Below, piece by piece: positions 51,205 through 62,930 of a stretch of DNA of 64,000 bases (position 1 is the first letter of the stretch; every line of letters begins with the position of its first letter). Origin of the DNA: Catonia carolina (lineage: Eukaryota; Arthropoda; Insecta; Hemiptera; Achilidae); NCBI GenBank assembly GCA_035578175.1, contig JAQMRL010000004.1, forward strand, positions 41,559,401 to 41,623,400, in the 5' to 3' direction. Position numbers and translations under genes: made by a program. The notes below the pieces were generated by a model, which saw only the letters and a list, made by a program, of their open reading frames with translations, had not been told where the DNA came from and did no database searches.

Positions 51205-52020
51205 TACTTGAGTCACGAGTTTGCCCTTGTTTGCAACAAGGGGTAAAGGGGGAAAAGCATCAGTGCACATGCACAACTGCTTTAATTTCAGTTCAACAAA
51301 CACAACAACTTGTGTACTACACCCAGAGCATATAGAATATATTGCGGAGCCTTTTGTAGGTTACTGTACAAATATAACTGTTTGTTACCGTAAACAGAAA
51401 TGTTAGTTTCTCAAAAACGTGAGCAGACTATTCAGTGCTGAACGAAATCTTATACGTAGTGTTAAAAAATGCTGTGAAGTTGAAGCTAAACATAAATCCC
51501 TTTCCCTGCCTCTTAACAAAAGCCATGAGCGAGTGGATAACAACTGTGATGTTTCTCTTACCACAATTTGAAATATAAAAAAGGAAATTAAAGATGTGAA
51601 GAAGTTATTCTTCAACAGTTTTGTTGACACCTGGTAAAAATAGGAAACTGTTAGGTAGATACTAGTGAGACTGATAGTGAAGACGCCGGTGACAGCGATA
51701 GTAAAGAAGGCGATTCATTCATAGAAAATTTTATTCCAATGGAATAAAGTAGCTGGTAATTACAGTAAATCAAACATTTCTAGTCATCTAATTAAGCTAT
51801 ACGCAATATTACAGGTCACATTTATTTCTTATAAGGTTTATGAAGAAAACATTTTCTCGGAATAAACCACAACTTTTAGAATGTATGTAGAAACTGCACA
51901 GTAGTGAAATCTACGAGTAGTATCTCACTATTGAGGTTGGCAGCACTGTAAATTTTCACTTCCTTTCCTCACAACAACACGCAAAAGGCAATCTCGTTAC
52001 TTCAGTATCTATACCAGTAC
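51205..52020 (+). repeat. repeat family E, copy 3 (uninterrupted)
   Basis: Starts AGTTACTTGAGTCACGAGTT and ends CAACACGCAAAAGGCAATCT CGTTAC. The interior carries the KSHERVDNNCDVSLTTI-type helix-turn-helix relic and the sequence TAGCTGGTAATTACAGTAAA, which is the Jockey target in copy 2. About 0.8 kb, no catalytic domain seen. Confidence 0.72.
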
Positions 52021-52999
52021 ATAATAAGTTAACATTAAAAAGGTTACATGAAAACCATTTTAAACTCTCAATTTCAGCAAAAAAATTAAAATTCGTCAGT
52101 ATTTTTCAACAAATGACAAAAAGTGAAGATTGGAATCTATTTTCATTTTACAATATTTGTTTGCACAATTTACTACAGTTACTTTTTCTGGTTTATCTTG
52201 TATTACAATAGTACATAAATTTATTATTAAACTTCATTAGTTGTGCTACTTCATTATCATAAAATATCCTGTGCTAAAGCAAACTTTCTCTTAATTTTTT
52301 AACTAAATTCGGTCATTGCCTGATGTGAGTTAGATTATCAAGAGGCTAATGTATTTGTTAATGATCAATGACTCATGTCAATCAATATTCACATATTAGA
52401 AGATGGAGGGAAGGGAGGGAGAGAGGGGGAAGGAGAGTGAGTGAGGTTATGTTAGTATGGACATCTTAAAAGAATACCAAGCAAGGAGAATGGAGGAGCT
52501 GAAGGTTGGTGGAAAAAGAGGATGTAAAAGAGAAGAAAACACACATTCTGAGGAGGGAAGTGGTGGGAGGATCAAGAAAGGTAGAGAGGCGTTTTTAACA
52601 CCCAAACCCACAAGATTCAGATATGTAGGTATGTATATATAATATGAATTAGGCATAACCATGTAATAGATTTTCGTAATACAATAACAGAGCACTTTTC
52701 ATGTTATGAGCAGAACATAAATTTATCAATACAATTATAATTTAATAAATTTTTCCCTCTATTAATTTTTTTCTCAACAATGGTTATTATTGATTGGTAT
52801 TCAATGAATCAAATTGTAAACAATTTTGGTTTTATTTTTTTGACAAACCAAAAATTATAAAACTAAAATTTTTGGTGTTTATTTAGACCTCAGTTATTGC
52901 TTGCACTTTATAACAGAAGAAATGAGTGATGAATAACCAAGAGCACATTATATGAATTTCATGCTATAGTTGTACAAAAAATGATGCCAAACCAAAAAA
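52021..52999. other. intergenic DNA, possible LINE relic at 52440-52620
   Basis: 52440-52620 is purine-rich and reads YGHLKRIPSKENGGAEGWWK in one frame, reminiscent of a LINE C-terminal GH-RM segment, but too decayed to be sure. The remainder is AT-rich. Confidence 0.35.
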
Positions 53000-53001
53000 T
53001 A

Positions 53002-54263
53002 CGAGGGACATCTCTAAAGCAAAGACCCTTGGGAAATTTCTCGCCTTGAAGTTGGCTAACCTGTGTGGTGGAAGGCCATTCTCGTAATATACACATGGCA
53101 TTGTCAGTTGTATCTTTCTTTACGTTTGGTGTTATTGCATTTTGAAATGAATCAGATAATTGATGTAGCCACCGATTGTGAAATACAAGGAGATACGTTT
53201 TTAAACTTTCAAAACGTTAAACCAGTTGAAATTCATAGGCAATTGGTTGCTGTGTACAGTGACAATATAATGAATGAAAGAAACATTTGAAAATGGTGAA
53301 AGGATTAAAAATATGAGAGTTAATGTGCACGATAAAGAATGTTCAGGGAGGTCCTCAATAATCAACAGGGACTTGTTGAAAAAGGTCGATGAAGAAATCA
53401 AAAACAATCGTTACGTGACAATATCCTAATTGGCCCTTAGTTTCCCTGATGTTTTTCTATTTAGGCTTCAGAAAGGTTTGTGTGGGTTGGGTTATCAGAA
53501 CGTCACAGACAAATCCGAATGGGATCTGCATTGGAATTTCTGATGCGCTACAGAGAAAATAGTGATAAATTCCTTAATTCAATAGTTACCGGCAATGAAA
53601 CGTGGATTTCATATTACACACCAGAAAGAAAACAGTAGTCACGTGAATGGCATCATCCTCAGTAACCAACAAAACCGACAATGATCAAACCACAGCCGTT
53701 TGGAAGGAAATTGATGATGGCCACGGTCTCTTGGGATCGATTTGGCATACTGTTGATTGACTTTACGCCACGTGGAACGACTGTAAATAAAGAATATTAC
53801 TGCAAAACTCTATGCAAGTTACAACGTGCCATTCGAACGGCGCCGTAGATGGCACTGTACTCTTGCACGATAATGCACATCCACATGTGGTAGGTAAGAC
53901 GCTCGATTTACTGAGAAGATTTTGATGGGAAATTTTCAGTCACCCATCTTACAGTCCAGATTTAGCGCCTTCAAATTACCATTTCTTTGGCAAATTGAAA
54001 GAATTTTTAGGTGGTAAGCAATTCGCATGTGACTATGAATTTAAAGATGCTGTGAAATAGTGGCTAAATGTACAGGTGGCAGAAGAATATGACGAGGGTA
54101 TATTGAAGCAGTGAATCGCTAAGACAAATGTCTTAATTCATATGGCTACTATGTAGAGCATTAATTTAAGTTACGAATTTTATTCTGTATCACTTTGTTT
54201 TTACATATTTTTCTGAATAAATATTTTACAACAAAACGGTCTTTACTTTAGAGATGACCCTCG
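53002..54263 (+). mobile_element. near full-length mariner element, inactive
   Basis: Flanked by TA (53000-53001, 54264-54265). Inverted ends CGAGGGACATCTCTAAAGCA and (complement) CGAGGGTCATCTCTAAAGTA. 1.26 kb, close to the normal mariner length. Confidence 0.92.
53140..54170 (+). pseudogene. mariner transposase pseudogene
   Basis: The N-terminal helix-turn-helix region is recognisable (NVKPVEIHRQLVAVYSDNIM then NERNI and a stop at 53288), followed by CSGRSSIINRDLLKKVDEEI-type linker text. The first catalytic Asp is replaced by Asn (ITGNETW; ATAGTTACCGGCAATGAAAC, ~53582); LLHDNAHPH and SYSPDLAPSNYHFF keep the second and third Asp. Stops and frameshifts occur at 53288, ~53635, ~53925, ~54058 and others. 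Dead by several criteria. Confidence 0.9.
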
Positions 54264-54265
54264 TA

Positions 54266-56920
54266 TAAGAAATAAAAAAAAATTACCAAACCGAAAAATG
54301 ATTAAATTTTAACTGATTTTAACTGTTACATACAATATTTTTCTATTATATAAGTCAAATACTTAAAACAATATAATACTGTATTATATTTATTTGAATA
54401 TTGTAGACCTACCTAATATTGTGGCACTAACTTGATATTGCCGCCAAGCATCACAATTCCATTACTATTATCTTTTTACAAAACTGTAAATTACTTTCCA
54501 ACTGAATATTTACAGAAAATCAATACTATATTTTAATTAACAAAAAGGGTTTAACATCATTACAAAATCTAGTTATTCATACTTTTGTTAAAGTACAGTG
54601 ATTGTCCCGATTACACCAAGCTACACACTATATGAAAGCAGTCATGTACATCTTAAAATGAGATTCTTGTAAAACACAAAAATATTTAAATCAAAAATTT
54701 TACTGGCTTATTATTTTAACCGAAAAAGCCTAATTAGGCATTGAGTAAGTTAGATTTAATTTTCCCATCTTGTTCTTTTCTTTTCTCTAAGTAAATTCTT
54801 CTGACCGCTGAAATTTTGGTTCTGGTTTTATCAGACATAATAGTAACTAACTTCACCTCAGTAGCATTAATTTTGTTTCCAAACTAGACTCTGTCTTAAC
54901 ACAGTTCATAACTGTTGTTGTATTCCTTCAAAATTTCTCTCATCATTTTCATAACTCCTTGTGCGTAGGTATAACTATTTATTTTCGAAAAATTTGTTTC
55001 TTCAGTCAGTTTAGATCCATTCCAACCAAGTGGCCAAAAAAAATCAACCATTATTTAGTTGCTGGTCAAAAATATCTATAGTCATGTATGTATGTATTAA
55101 CTCTTTAATTTGATTTTTTGTTTTGACCATTTTCATCACTTAATAGACCAAGGATTGTTGAAAGAATTTTCCTTTCTATTTTAAAAATATTCTCAATTTG
55201 TGTAATTTACTATTTCAATTATGTATACAATTGCTGGTTGAATAAACATAACATAATGTCATAATAATTTATGAGCTGAAATTTTAAAGGTTTATTTATA
55301 GATACCAGAGGAGGCAACTTATCCTGTCATAATAATATAACAATTTAAAAAAGTTATTAATTTTTTTGTCAGGACCAATTTTTCCTTGGTTTCAAACAAG
55401 AATAATTTTATCTCATAAAATATCACATGTACAATGATGAAACGATTCATAGTAATATAATAACTTACTGAAGACAGTAAAATAATTCAGCTTTTTATAT
55501 TTTTTGGCTTACAAGAAAACAGGTATTTGTCAAAAAAAAATAGTGAGATATCATAGAGTAAAAAAATACAGTAAGACGTGATTAACTGACAACTGACTGA
55601 CTTTGACGAATGTGAACTGATAAGCAAGAACATAATATTAAGCCCACATGGAAAAACAACAAGAAACAACCCCATATGACATAATAGTGATGTGGCATTA
55701 ACTTGATATTGCCACCAAGCGAAGGGCACATGTCTTTAACTTATGTCATGTAAGCAATCGTCTATAAAAGAGTTTTTCCCAAAGTAGTAAATCTTTTCTA
55801 AAGTAGCCCTACTGCCAAACATTTTATACATGCTATTATGAAAAATGTACTAAATATTTTTTGTATTTTACTTATTAAGCCCTATTTCTTCAAAAACCGT
55901 TGGTAGGCCTGGTATTTAGGTACCTCACTTGAACTTGTTATTTTCATCTACAGTATTTACAACATTAAATTATTTATCATAATTTTTGCAAAACTTATCA
56001 TATTTTGTCCCATTAAATTTAATTTTAAAACCCAACATGTGTACTATTTATTTTAATTATTTTGTAGAGCCGGTTTATCCGTCATTTTGTATTATCCAAC
56101 CATCTCCCGGTCCCATTTCTGTCAGATAATCGAGATTCTACTTAACATTTTTCAGATACAAAGAACTAATAATACAAAAATCAGTTTACTTCAATATCAT
56201 TAAAACCTCCTAATTCGTATTGGTTGCATTCTGTTCAACTATGTAAAAACATAACCCAAAAAAAACACTAAAAAATGGAGGAAATAAAATATTCCACAGC
56301 CTTTTAGATGCAGTTACTGTTGTAAAATTTTTAGAAGATGAAAAATTACGAACCTGCTTATCTATTTAAGATATTTTTGAAGAATGCATAAATATGAATA
56401 GCACACCATATTAAACAGAAAATTTCAAATTGACGAACTTGATTTTTCGATATGATTTCCCCTTGATTGAAAACAGCAATATTTTTCCCATTAAACTAAC
56501 AAACAAAAAAAAACACCAACATAATAAAAATTCTTATAAAGAATCTTAATAAATAAAAACCTTTTTCTCACATATACACGTAGTATATTTAAATAAAATA
56601 ATCTTTAAAATAACAACAAGAATACAGTTCTGATAATAATAATACCTAATCATTATCATTATTATTATAAATATTTAGGTTCTTAAATCTAATCTAGAAC
56701 AATACTGGGCAAAAATTAATAAAGAACTTTTTATAAAAAAAACAAACCAACAAATCATAAACTTATAGAAAAACAATTAAATTGTGCGAAAAAATAACGA
56801 AACATACAAAATATTACGTGTAATCATATTTAAATATTTTTAAAATATTTAAAAATGTTTTTGTTGTTGTCATTTTGAACAAGAACTTAATATCATATAC
56901 TAACATAATAACAAAACATT
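54266..56920. other. AT-rich intergenic DNA downstream of the anchored-protein gene
   Basis: No exon, domain or transposon end recognised. A 29-bp motif, GTGGCAYTAACTTGATATTG CCRCCAAGC, occurs at 54421-54449 and 55692-55720 in the same orientation with two mismatches. ORFs here (for example 55487-55729 -) look like chance. Confidence 0.45.
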
Positions 56921-56983
56921 ATTGTTACAATGTAACAAAACATTGTTACAATCTTAACATCATTGTTACAATGTAACAAAACA
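56921..56983. repeat. 22-bp palindromic direct repeat in the presumed 3' UTR
   Basis: ATTGTTACAATGTAACAAAA CA occurs perfectly at 56921-56942 and 56962-56983; its core TGTTACAATGTAACA is nearly palindromic. It starts just downstream of the stop codon of the - strand exon. Confidence 0.85.
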
Positions 56984-56989
56984 AGATTG

Positions 56990-57195
56990 TTACAGTTTAC
57001 ACAAACAAAATAAAAGTGGAATGAATGCACCAATAGCAACAAATACAGGTAGCATAATTGAGGAATCATCTACAGAATATGGATCAGGTGTTCGAGGACC
57101 ACTTGGACGACGTGTTTTGATAGTTTGTTTATCTTCTGCATCTTCAACTGCTTTCCATTCTTCCATTTCTGGCATCGGTGGAAGTTTCGGCACAT
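56990..57195 (-). CDS. last coding exon of a host gene ending in a C-terminal membrane anchor
   Basis: 206 nt after an acceptor TTTTTAG, entering in phase 1 (the preceding exon supplies one base) and ending in TAA at 56990. It encodes a hydrophilic, proline- and acid-rich stretch ([38 protein letters not shown]) and then one hydrophobic segment, [19 protein letters not shown], with only CKL after it. That layout fits a tail-anchored protein of the ER or outer mitochondrial membrane, with a long cytosolic N-terminus in exons further right. I searched 57200-64000 on the - strand and found no convincing upstream exon, so they are probably beyond the window. I do not recognise the family. A single-exon gene is unlikely because no ATG is present at the start. 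Confidence 0.65.
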
Positions 57196-57610
57196 CTAAA
57201 AAGAAATAAATTAATGTTAATTACACGTTCTTTTCTTTAGAAAATAAACAACCAGAAACACAGATAAGAGTTATACTGTTTCTGTTTCTTAATAAAACCA
57301 AAAAGAAGTCAATAAAACCGTCCAGCTATATTGATAAGTGTGCCACTATTTATTTTATTAAATGATACCATAACAGATTCAATACAACCCCTTGACAGAT
57401 TACATAGCAAAATTGTAACAATTTAAATTATATGAGTGCACATCAAAAAAAGTATTTTTTTAAGATGACTATACTCGGTACATTGTAAGAAAGATCTGTT
57501 GAGTACACAAACAGCGGTTATCGGATCAGCTACTAAATCAAGTGACTCAGAAAAATATGCAACACTTTTAATGCAAACATCACAATGATAACTTACACAC
57601 GCTTTTAACC
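57196..57610. other. intron sequence upstream of the anchored-protein exon
   Basis: AT-rich, no exon or repeat found. Confidence 0.4.
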
Positions 57611-57613
57611 ATG

Positions 57614-58190
57614 CAGTAAGACCTCGACTTACGCAAGGGATGCGTTCCGCATAATCATCGCGTAACGTAAAATTCACTTAACTTGGATTGTTCGGTTTAA
57701 CCTTAAAACATTTGCTAATCAACCGTAGTGTTGACTCACTAAACCCAGTCGTTCCTTTTACATTCTTTGTTTTGACATCCCCTTTCATATCTTTCATAGA
57801 CATCTAACTTTTTTTTGATAAAATAATCGCTTTCCATTTTTCTAACCTTTATTAGAACTCATATTGTACACAAAGAAACAACAAAACAAGAAAATAAAAG
57901 ACCTGCAAATGTTGCACAATTAAAATCACGATTAAATCTATGCAACCATATATGACCGATATTTTTAATGCACTAAATAGTATTATTGGTTAGAACAAAA
58001 GCAAACCAAGAAAAAATTCCAGTGTAAAAATGGGGAAGGTAATTACTATAACGGTTTTGAGAGGGATTAGCAAAACAGTGGTCATAAATGTAAACATCCG
58101 TAAGATAAGAATACCCATTGTACACAACAAAATGTACTATGTTCAACAAAATCAAGCTAACGTGAATTCGCATAAGTTGAGGTCTTACTG
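57614..58190 (-). mobile_element. Tigger/pogo-type deletion derivative, copy 2
   Basis: Ends CAGTAAGACCTCGACTTACG and (complement) CAGTAAGACCTCAACTTATG, the same family as 8584-9218. The - strand retains KKKLDVYERYERG-like text and GFSESTLRLI. The TA on the left side is mutated; the right TA is kept. Confidence 0.8.
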
Positions 58191-58567
58191 TAACAGAATT
58201 ATACATCAGATGTTCTAATATGAAGCTTTAATAGGCGTTTGTAATTTTACAGTTCTTTTCTTATCAGTTTTCATTTTATTTATACTACTCACTGATACCA
58301 CACTTAGTTCAGAAGTAAGTTTCATCACTTCCGCTACGACAAGTGTTGGATTTTTTCTAACAAATTATTAAACCCCTTTAACAAGAATGCCTTTTCGCCA
58401 CTTCATAAATACTTTCCTTTTTGGTGCTTGGTAACGTAAGATTCTGATACCTCAGCCATTATAATTCCACAAAAAAAAATTATAAGACATTAAGTAGGTA
58501 AAATAAAAGCACACATGCATTTGCACTCCACAAAAAATAACAACAGATTACCACAAACGGAAAATCT

Positions 58568-58742
58568 TCTTTTTTTTTTTTTTTTTAACGTCTGACTGTT
58601 CTGCAATTACTGCTAATGCGGATGGCTAAGGATGAAATGATTTTTTGTAACATATGAAAATATGCCATGCCAGAATGGGATTTGAACCCAAGACCGCATG
58701 ATGAGAGGCGAGCATGTTACCAACTACGCCAATGCAGCCAAC
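58568..58742 (-). repeat. tRNA-derived SINE (type B), copy 3
   Basis: The - strand starts TTGGCTGCATTGGCGTAGTT then GGTAACATGCTCGCC, B box GGGTTCAAATCCC, and ends ACAGTCAGACGTTAAAAAAA with a long A tail. Best-preserved copy of the type. Confidence 0.8.
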
Positions 58743-59410
58743 AATGCGGAACAAGCTAAGGTCAATGTTCGGACAATATTAACAAACAACTGAAATAAAA
58801 AGGATGTGATTGTGTTGTTATTACAGAAAAAAAACTAACGAGTCATTTGGCACTATTAGGCACATCTGATTTATAACCTCCCGTTAGTTTGTGATGATCT
58901 GGCTCAGTCATTAGTATGTTGTATCTACACACACTACTACAGATGCAGTGTGTTTACTCGACATATCTTTCTTATGATGAATAGAGTATGGAGATCACAT
59001 TTATAGTCCAATTTAAAGAGTATGACAGAAATTATGCGAGTTAGTGTTATCAGCTTGAAAAAGAAAACTCACTGTAATGAACAAAATAATTGAACGCTAC
59101 ATGTTACTGCCATCAAAACCTATATATTACGTAGGTTTGATGACTTATTTCCATTACATAAGGAGGGACCCTAAAAAAACCAGACTGAGAAAACACTGCC
59201 ATTCGTAACACAATAAAGAGTTCTCCCAATAGATGGAGCTAGTAGTAGAGACCAACAAACAACTGCCCAGACGACATCAGTTTGTAGGTGAACAATTGAT
59301 CATAGTGTTGCGTTTCTCTTACTGTCGTCATGTTCCGTCTGTGATGTCGTTAAGACAGATTTAAAAGAACAAAGACTGAGTTTCAAATTTTGTTTCCTGC
59401 TTGAAAAATC
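58743..59410. other. intergenic or intronic DNA without assigned features
   Basis: Less AT-rich than its surroundings near 59220-59400, but no domain or repeat partner was found. Confidence 0.35.
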
Positions 59411-59414
59411 GACA

Positions 59415-60400
59415 AATGCTTACCAAATGCTTCTACAGACTTTCAAGGAGGATGATATGATTTTTACTTTCTCTTGTTTGTATGAATACATAGGAAGGAA
59501 AGTATTGTTTTCATGTCGATTTTTCAAAATCGAGTTTTCACCGAATTTGCATGTTTTTAGACCCCTGAACCCAAAAAAACATGATTTTAGCGATTGGTCT
59601 GTGTGTAAGTGTGTGAGTGAACAGAATATCTCAAGAACCAAACCTCGTACGAACTTGAAACTTAAAACTGAAGTTAGTCACCACTACCGGACCCGACATG
59701 AACATTTTCATCAAAATCAGTCAACCGGAAGTAGTAGTTTATTCGTGTAATTTTTCACTTTTTTGGGAGTTTCTCAAAAACGGCTCCTACGATTTTTTTT
59801 AAAATCGCCACATTCACTTAATTTTTTACACTTTACGAGATAGGGTAGGTGTCATGTCTGCTAAAATTCTTGGAGAGGCTGTTTGCACGTTAAAAAATTG
59901 TTTTTTTAAGACTGCTGCTTTAATATGCATTTTAGCGCAAAAATGTATATAATAAAAGTTGTAGAAAATTTAAAATCGTACAACTTTTATTTCAAGTTTT
60001 TTTTGTATAATGCTTAGTTTAGCGGTAAATAGCGATTTTCTGTTTTTTCTCACGAAATAGTGTGAAAAAATTGATTTTTTAAGATTTCAGTCTTAGTATG
60101 CATTTTACGACAAAAGAGTAAATAATCAAATTTATTGGAAATTTAAAGATCTACAACTTTTATTTAGAGCATTTTTCTTTACATAGCCCAGTTTAGCGTG
60201 AAAGAGAGGAATCCGTATTTTTAAGCCAAACTGAGGTTGATTTTCATTTTGCATCTCATGATTAAAATTAGGTTATGTTTATTGAGGTTAGTTTTTTTGT
60301 TAAAATCTAATGTTTATTACTAATGTTAGGCTATATTGTTCATAATTTGCACTGGCAAGAGAGAGTTGTGTGAGTGTTTCACACCAAATTTTTAACCATA
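59415..60400 (-). repeat. family H repeat, copy 2
   Basis: The inverse of 61168-61905 and 9985-11405: TATAGGAAGGAAAGTATTG (~59489), ACATGTTTTT-like block, CAACCGGAAGTAGTAGTTTA, GATAGGGTAGGTGTCATGT and TAAACTGAG-type blocks. It is longer than copy 3 because the AAAATTGATTTTTTAAGATT, AGTATGCATTTTACGAC segment is duplicated (59930 and 60090). Confidence 0.7.
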
Positions 60401-61007
60401 GTTGGATATATGTCAATTTCCACCGCCTCGCTTATTTGAATGAATGTGGTAATAAGAGTAGACATGTGTATAAAAATTAATATAAAATGTTAAGATAAAA
60501 ATTGTATTTTTTCGGAAATAAAGTATTATCATTATTATCATAATACTTATTCCCAGAACAAATGAACAAACAATTTTACTGTTATCAGTAAAGTTGTTAC
60601 AGCTATTTTTGAAACTGAAGTAGTTAGTAACAAAAATTTACTATTTTGCATTAATTAAGTTTATTTTTATAATTTGTTAATATTAATCTATTTGTTCTGT
60701 AATGGTGTCAATAAATTTATTAAATTACTCATACTTATTTAATTTACAAAATGAAATGAAAATAAGTGAATGAATGTACTACTAGTAGTTTAATTGAATA
60801 AAACAATATTTGAATAAAATTAGAAAAAAGTTAATGGTTGTGGGAATCATTGCGGAATGTATGTTTCAAATTTTAGGCCTAAGTAACAACGGTAGAGAAT
60901 TTTCAGAAGCAAACATTATTTCACAGATAATTTTGGGTCTCACTCTCCAACAACAGTGAATCAGAGCAACCATTATTATCTACAATCAAGGGACGAGTTT
61001 CAACTCA
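60401..61007. other. AT-rich sequence between the two inverted H copies
   Basis: No coding potential; spacer of a possible long stem formed by H copies 2 and 3. Confidence 0.4.
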
Positions 61008-61138
61008 ATTAAACTGGTTTCTACGTTGGGATCCCAGTTTGATTCCCAGTCAGGTCTGGTATTTATTCATCAATCATTTTCATCTACCACCCTTCTGCAT
61101 TAGCCGTAACTGCAAAACAATCGGACATAAAACCAAGA
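61008..61138 (+). repeat. tRNA-derived SINE, truncated composite copy
   Basis: Retains ACTGGTTTCTACGTTGGGAT, CCCAGTTTGATTCCCAGTC and AGGTCTGGTATTTATT of type A, joined to a TCATCTACCACCCTTCTGCA TTAG, ACTGCAAAACAATCGGACAT tail of type B kind; the A box is lost. Confidence 0.55.
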
Positions 61139-61167
61139 GAAGAAATTTAACTGAAACAATAATAAAA

Positions 61168-61905
61168 ATCTGGTGTAAAACACTCACATGATTTTCTCTT
61201 ACCAAAGCCAATAATGAACAATATACCCAAATATTAATAAAACATTAGAAAAAACAAAATTTCTAACCAAACTCAAAAAACATAACCTAATTTAAATCAA
61301 AAGTGAATGATGCAAAATGAAACCCCAACTTAGTTTGGCTTAATAATACGGAAAATCATTCTTTCATGCTAAACTAGGCTCTGGAGAGAAAAATGCTCAA
61401 AATAAAAGTTGTAGATTTTTTAAATTTCCAATAAATTTTATTATGCATTTTTGTCATAAAATGGATACTATGGACAAAATTTTAAAAAGTCAATTTTTTT
61501 CTATGAGAGAACAGCCTCCCCAAGAATTTCAGCAGACATGGCGCCTACCCTATCTTGTAGAGCATGAAAAATGTAGTAGATAAGGTGATTTTAGAAAAAA
61601 ATCATAAGAGCCCTTTTTGAGAGAATCGCAAAAAAGTGAAAAATTACACGAATAAACTACTACTTCCAGTTGATCAATTTTGATAAAAATGTTCGTGTCC
61701 GGTCCTCTAGTGGTACCTAACTTAAGTTTCAAGTTTCAACTTCGTACAAAGTTCCGTTCTTGAGATATTTTGTTCATACACACACACACCAATAAAAACA
61801 TGTTTTTTGGGTTCAGGGGTCTGAAAACATGTAAATCTAGTGGAAAATCGACATGAAAACAATACTTTCCTTCCTATATATTCATATAGAAAGAGAAAGT
61901 AAAGA
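61168..61905 (+). repeat. family H repeat, copy 3
   Basis: Starts AATCTGGTGTAAAACACTCA and ends TTCCTATATATTCATATAG. It has all landmarks in order, with a short CA run at 61776-61789. Best guide to the full unit (about 740 bp). Confidence 0.75.
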
Positions 61906-62215
61906 GAAACTGTTTTTTCTAAACTAAGTTAGATGGCACACAACTATAAATTCTCGTGGTGTTATCAGCCCATTAAAGGTTATGGGCCTCGGACTCTAAT
62001 AAGAACCAAGTGATGACTCCTGACTGTGCAAGAGGTGTTTCCACTATATTGTGAAACACCATCACACCCACATGCCAATTACTCTTTATGTTTTCAGAAC
62101 ACATCATTTTTATCCCCTCACAGTTATAAATTACCTGAAATTATTAAAATAGCATTTACAACTGCTATCAACAATGAAGTAACTGTTAAATAAATCAGTA
62201 AAACAAAAAAAACAA

Positions 62216-62930
62216 CTGTATTTCCTTGATTCTAAGATGCATCTTTTTCACAATTTGATACTTTGAAAAACGAGGTGCGTCTTACATTCAAGGGTGTCTC
62301 GCAGTCACATTGACTTATTATTATAACTAGTATATTAACACTTTAAACTATGTATGAGACAACTACTATGCATTATAAGATAAAATAAATTATCTTTTAA
62401 AATTAAAATAATATAAAACTTTATAAATAATTATCAGAATTCATAGAAGTGACACGCTCACAAACACAATATTTGATTTTAAAACGCAGCTTGTGAATTT
62501 CCAACGCCATGTTATTAACTTATGAACTGAAAATATCTACACTCTTGATCAGATAGATAATACAGACGAAACTCCAGTCTATTTCAATATGCCTAGAAAC
62601 TACATGGTCGATGTGAAAGGTACCAAAGAAGTACAATATAAAACTACTGGGTACAAGAAACTGCGAATAACAGTTATGTTATGTATAACAGCCGATGGAA
62701 ACAAACTTTCTCCTTTTTTATACTCGATCAAAAAAGTGAATTCAAGAAAGTTAATATTTCTTAAATATTAACTTATAAACAGAACATTTAATTCTGTTTC
62801 ATCGCCCATTTCAAGTAATAAAATTTAACTTTATATTAGAAATAAGATTTTGATGATTTTTCTAGATTTTATGTTTTTCCAAATTTTTTACTGCCAAAAT
62901 AAGCTGCGTCTTAGAATCGAGGATATACGG
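62216..62930 (+). mobile_element. pogo-family deletion derivative
   Basis: Ends CTGTATTTCCTTGATTCTAA and (complement) CCGTATATCCTCGATTCTAA are inverted repeats. The interior encodes part of a pogo/Tigger DDE domain: QIDNTDETPVYFNMPRNYMV (first Asp) and TTGYKKLRITVMLCITADG, open from about 62541 to 62771. 0.7 kb, so mostly deleted. Confidence 0.75.
62541..62771 (+). pseudogene. pogo/Tigger-type transposase fragment
   Basis: About 75 codons with NTDETPVYF and KTTGYKKLRITVMLCITADG NKLSPFL, resembling the DDE_1 domain core (N-DETP.. K-TTG-EK-R.TV.L). Ends in a stop at 62771. N-terminal DNA-binding and the later catalytic residues are absent. Confidence 0.8.

Noticed and set aside
55487..55729. 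80-codon hydrophobic - strand ORF
   Set aside because: No splice context, domain or conservation clue; composition is that of AT-rich noncoding DNA.
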